From NCBI GenBank assembly GCA_016721945.1, contig JADKHC010000009.1:1-64000 (forward strand): a DNA stretch of 64,000 nucleotides, in the 5' to 3' direction. The DNA comes from Verrucomicrobiota bacterium. Its GTDB lineage: Bacteria > Verrucomicrobiota > Verrucomicrobiia > Opitutales > Opitutaceae. Below, piece after piece: positions 63,993 to 64,000 of the stretch; within the stretch, counting starts at the first letter, position 1; each line of letters begins with the position of its first letter. Below the pieces are notes generated by a model that saw only the letters and a program-made list of their open reading frames with translations, did not search any database and had not been told where the DNA came from. Made by a program: the position numbers and the translations under genes.

Positions 63993-64000
63993 GAGAGCCA
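63993..64000. other. Window edge
   Basis: Eight bases upstream of the long-form nfeD start. Any promoter or preceding gene of this operon is outside the window. Confidence 0.3.

Overview
The window reads as a chromosomal segment of a Verrucomicrobiota bacterium, most likely of the Opitutales/Opitutaceae. This is an inference from gene style and gene content (fairly high GC, weak Shine-Dalgarno sites, Ton-like operon, GH105 and PF10091-type glycosidases, FolE2, ParE/ParC-type topoisomerase, many palindromic repeats). No rRNA is present to settle the taxonomy.

Layout. (1) 1-15,725, minus strand: the classic translation/transcription supercluster tRNA-Thr, tuf, tRNA-Trp, secE, nusG, rplK, rplA, rplJ, rplL, rpoB, rpoC, then rpsL and rpsG. 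It carries hairpins at several junctions, an attenuator-like hairpin between rplL and rpoB, and terminators behind rpoC. A plus-strand orphan gene with a duplicated domain and a lysine-rich tail sits between rpoC and rpsL. rpsL carries a one-base frameshift in a C run. (2) 15.8-20.5 kb, minus: a TPR protein, ExbB-, ExbD- and TonB-like operon in which both membrane acidic residues expected for proton coupling are replaced by their amides. (3) 20.6-34.2 kb: lemA and an M48 peptidase, a NERD protein, sufE, tatD, the msrA-hslO-tcdA operon, a GH105 glycosidase, an RGG-rich disordered protein, murA and ruvB. (4) 34.2-45.5 kb: folE2, a lipoprotein hydrolase, a TatT-like protein, an OFA-type MFS transporter, yjbQ, a hemolysin III protein, a 750-aa unknown EF-hand-like membrane protein and parC. 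(5) 45.5-51.3 kb: an accessory island with 2 kb of unexplained DNA, two tandemly duplicated ricin-type lectins and a HipA-family kinase. It separates parC from parE. (6) 51.3-64.0 kb: parE, an AsmA-like protein, a DsbA-like protein, a PF10091 glycoside hydrolase, rlmN, a YjfB-like protein, a DUF1643 protein and an NfeD-NfeD-FloA operon.

Repeats are frequent and fall into several families: a double-hairpin element at 21.3 kb and 55 kb, GAGGTAGGG palindromes at 40.0 kb and inside parC with a weaker one at 34.2 kb, and two inverted-repeat-bounded elements near 31.7 and 34.8 kb. The first of these two carries what looks like the remnant of a GxxExxY-type ORF. The 55-kb double-hairpin copy is interrupted by an extreme GC block that may be an assembly artefact.

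The most noteworthy observation is the Ton-like complex with Glu-to-Gln (ExbB-like) and Asp-to-Asn (ExbD-like) changes in the membrane. Next come the orphan beta-repeat protein with an H1-like tail and the RGG-box protein.
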